Assembly: GCA_035763085.1 (NCBI GenBank)
Contig: DASUBV010000337.1
Span: 1 to 7,349, forward strand
DNA from: DASUBV01 sp035763085
GTDB lineage: Bacteria > Actinomycetota > Actinomycetes > Streptosporangiales > Streptosporangiaceae
Direction of reading: 5' to 3'
DNA length: 7,349 nt
A model generated the notes under the pieces. That model made no database searches. It was not told the DNA's origin and saw only the letters and a list, made by a program, of their open reading frames with translations. Within the stretch, counting starts at the first letter, position 1; each line of letters starts with the position of its first letter. This document shows positions 6,305 to 7,349 of the stretch, one piece after another. Made by a program: the position numbers and the translations under genes.

Positions 6305-6312
6305 AAGGAGGG
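6305..6312 (+). promoter_or_regulatory. Shine-Dalgarno sequence deciding the rraA-like start
   Basis: AAGGAGGG is a near-perfect ribosome site; its GGAGG ends three bases before the ATG at 6315, a rather tight spacing. The frame stays open back to an ATG at 6180, but that start has no ribosome site and would place the promoter and operator inside the coding region. The 6315 start is therefore preferred. Confidence 0.8.
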
Positions 6313-6314
6313 TC

Positions 6315-6986
6315 ATGTTCGTCTACCAGCCCGCCGCTGACCCCATCGAGCCGGAGATCGTCAAGGCCCTCTCGGAGGTATGCACCTCGACCCTTGGGCA
6401 TCTGCGGGACTATGGCTTCGCCAAGGGCCTGCAGCCCCTGACGCGTCCGACCAGGTTTGTCGGCGCAGCGGTTACCGTCCGGATCCCGTTTATGGACTCA
6501 ACCGCGGTCCATGTGGCCGTCGACGACCTGCGTCCGGGCGACGTGATTGTGGTCGAGCACTGCGGCGACAGGTCGCGGTCGTGCTTCGGAGGCATGGTCG
6601 CCTACACCGCGAAGACCCGCGGCGCGGCGGGCGGCTTGTTTGACGGACCGGTCAACGACTATGACGAGATCATCGCGGCTGAGTTCCCCGTCTACTCACG
6701 CGGCATCAGCTCGCACACGACACGCCAGCTCGGCATCGAGGGTGCCATCAACGTGCCGGTCACCGTCGGCGGGGCGATCGTCCAGCCCGGAGACGTCATC
6801 TGGGCGGACTCCGACGGTGTTGCCATCCTCGCTCCAGATGAGGCGCTTGGCATAGCGAGCGTGCTGCGCGAGAAGGAGGAGGCCGAGATCCCGCTGCGGA
6901 AGGCGATCGACGAGGGGAAGCGCCTATCTGACTGGTCCGGCGCGGCGGCAGCGTTCCGCGCGGGTTTCGTGAGCACCGGAGGCTGA
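6315..6986 (+). CDS. RraA-like / HMG-aldolase-like protein, altered active-site motif
   Basis: The 223-residue product is close to the length of RraA-family proteins, which are cytoplasmic. Family members include 4-hydroxy-4-methyl-2-oxoglutarate aldolase (divalent metal; cleaves to pyruvate and a second keto acid), related decarboxylases, and E. coli RraA, the RNase E inhibitor. Many are misnamed menaquinone methyltransferase. Visible features are CTSTLGHL near the N-terminus, VAVDDLRPGDVIVVEH, FGGMVAYTAKTRGAAGGLFDG (residues 91-111), FPVYSRG, and INVPVTVGGAIVQPGDVIWADSDGVAI. The family motif DG-x-x-RD reads DGPVND (110-115): the metal-ligand Asp (D115) is kept, but the Arg that contacts the keto-acid substrate is N114. 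Start choice follows the strong ribosome site. The gene is first in an operon, one base before an MFS transporter, under the triple operator. By hand count about 35 of 223 codons end in A or T, visibly more than in the GH3 gene. Aldolase activity is uncertain; metabolic use of an organic acid is inferred from context. Confidence 0.88.
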   Translation: MFVYQPAADPIEPEIVKALSEVCTSTLGHLRDYGFAKGLQPLTRPTRFVGAAVTVRIPFMDSTAVHVAVDDLRPGDVIVVEHCGDRSRSCFGGMVAYTAKTRGAAGGLFDGPVNDYDEIIAAEFPVYSRGISSHTTRQLGIEGAINVPVTVGGAIVQPGDVIWADSDGVAILAPDEALGIASVLREKEEAEIPLRKAIDEGKRLSDWSGAAAAFRAGFVSTGG

Positions 6987-6987
6987 C

Positions 6988-7349
6988 ATGGCAGCGAACC
7001 GAGCGGCGGGCGGCGCGCTGCTGTCCGCGGAACTGGCCAAGCCAACGTCTGTCCGGTGGTGGATCGCCGGCGGCCTGATCCTCCCGATCACCTTCGTGCT
7101 GAGCCTCGACCGCACGGCCATGACCGTGTCCGCGCCGATCGTCCAGCAGCAGTTCGGCTTCAGCCTCACCCAGATGTCCATCATCCTGACCGCCTTCACG
7201 TGGGCCTACGCGCTGTTCCAGGTACCGGGAGGAATGCTCGCCCGCAAGTACGGGCCGCGAAAGTGCCTGGCCGTGGCAGGCATCTGGTGGTCGGTCTTCA
7301 CTTTCCTAACGCCCTACGGCACGGTGTTCCTCGGATTCGTGCTCGTACG
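6988..7349 (+). CDS. MFS transporter, N-terminal part (3' end outside window)
   Basis: The ATG at 6988 follows the previous stop by one base and is preceded by GGAGG (6978-6982) with a 5-base gap, so the two genes are almost certainly co-transcribed and translationally coupled. About 120 residues are present. Three membrane helices can be seen: around residues 24-41 (ending in LSLDRTAM), 63-85 (IILTAFTWAYALFQVPGG) and 97-120. The loop GGMLARKYGPRK matches major facilitator motif A (usually GG-x-[LA]-ADR-x-G-R-R), with ARK in place of ADR. The D-R-T-x-M-x-V-x-A-P-I segment, the QF-x-x-S-x-x-QM segment, and the waYalfQvPGG and WWS segments are typical of the anion:cation symporter group that imports sugar acids, dicarboxylates or aromatic acids. 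With an RraA-like gene beside it, import of an organic acid that this operon degrades is likely. The substrate cannot be told from this fragment. Confidence 0.9.
   Translation, partial: MAANRAAGGALLSAELAKPTSVRWWIAGGLILPITFVLSLDRTAMTVSAPIVQQQFGFSLTQMSIILTAFTWAYALFQVPGGMLARKYGPRKCLAVAGIWWSVFTFLTPYGTVFLGFVLV

Noticed and set aside
6180..6314. N-terminal extension of the rraA-like protein from ATG 6180
   Set aside because: It would put the promoter and triple operator inside the gene and has no ribosome site, while ATG 6315 follows AAGGAGGG and gives the normal family length.
6315..6986. Naming the gene menG (dimethylmenaquinone methyltransferase)
   Set aside because: This is a well-known misannotation of the RraA family; no methyltransferase SAM-binding motif is present.

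Overview
The window is very GC-rich DNA with strong G/C preference at third codon positions. It has twin-Arg-poor but Ala-rich secretion signals, a TTG and a GTG start, and hairpin terminators without U-tracts. Together these suggest a high-GC actinomycete (Actinomycetota), probably a soil saprophyte. I cannot name the genus. All genes I can support lie on the + strand.

Left part (1-640): the 3' end of a PfkB-family sugar or nucleoside kinase, a tiny direct repeat over its stop codon, a GC-rich hairpin that could end its transcript, then a relatively AT-rich stretch that is the likely promoter region of the next gene.

Centre (639-5788): a 1263-residue secreted family 3 glycoside hydrolase (GH3). 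It has a PA14 domain inserted in its C-terminal catalytic domain, a fibronectin-III-like domain, and an extra C-terminal repeat tail resembling a bactofilin-type beta-helix with six cysteines. After a strong hairpin (4464-4498) comes a predicted lipoprotein whose C-terminal half resembles the LppX/LprAFG-type lipid-binding fold. The kinase, GH3 and perhaps the lipoprotein could belong to extracellular glycan use, but only the GH3 role is well supported.

Boundary (5789-6243): no intact gene. It holds the 3' remnant of an FtsX/MacB-type ABC transporter permease, which marks a past deletion or rearrangement.

Right part (6244-7349): a separate transcription unit with a sigma-70-like promoter and a striking operator of three CGTTACG half-sites in alternating orientation, exactly 11 bp apart, ending against the Shine-Dalgarno sequence. 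It drives an RraA-like (HMG-aldolase-like) protein and, one base after its stop, an MFS transporter that runs off the window. The pairing suggests regulated uptake and catabolism of a small organic acid, with the operator bound by an unseen regulator. The RraA-like protein has Asn in place of the usual catalytic Arg, so its reaction is uncertain.

The observations most worth checking are the triple operator, the Arg-to-Asn change in the RraA-like protein, and the apparent loss of the usual acid/base Glu motif in the GH3 enzyme. I found no CRISPR array, tRNA, rRNA, transposase or clearly new multi-gene system.
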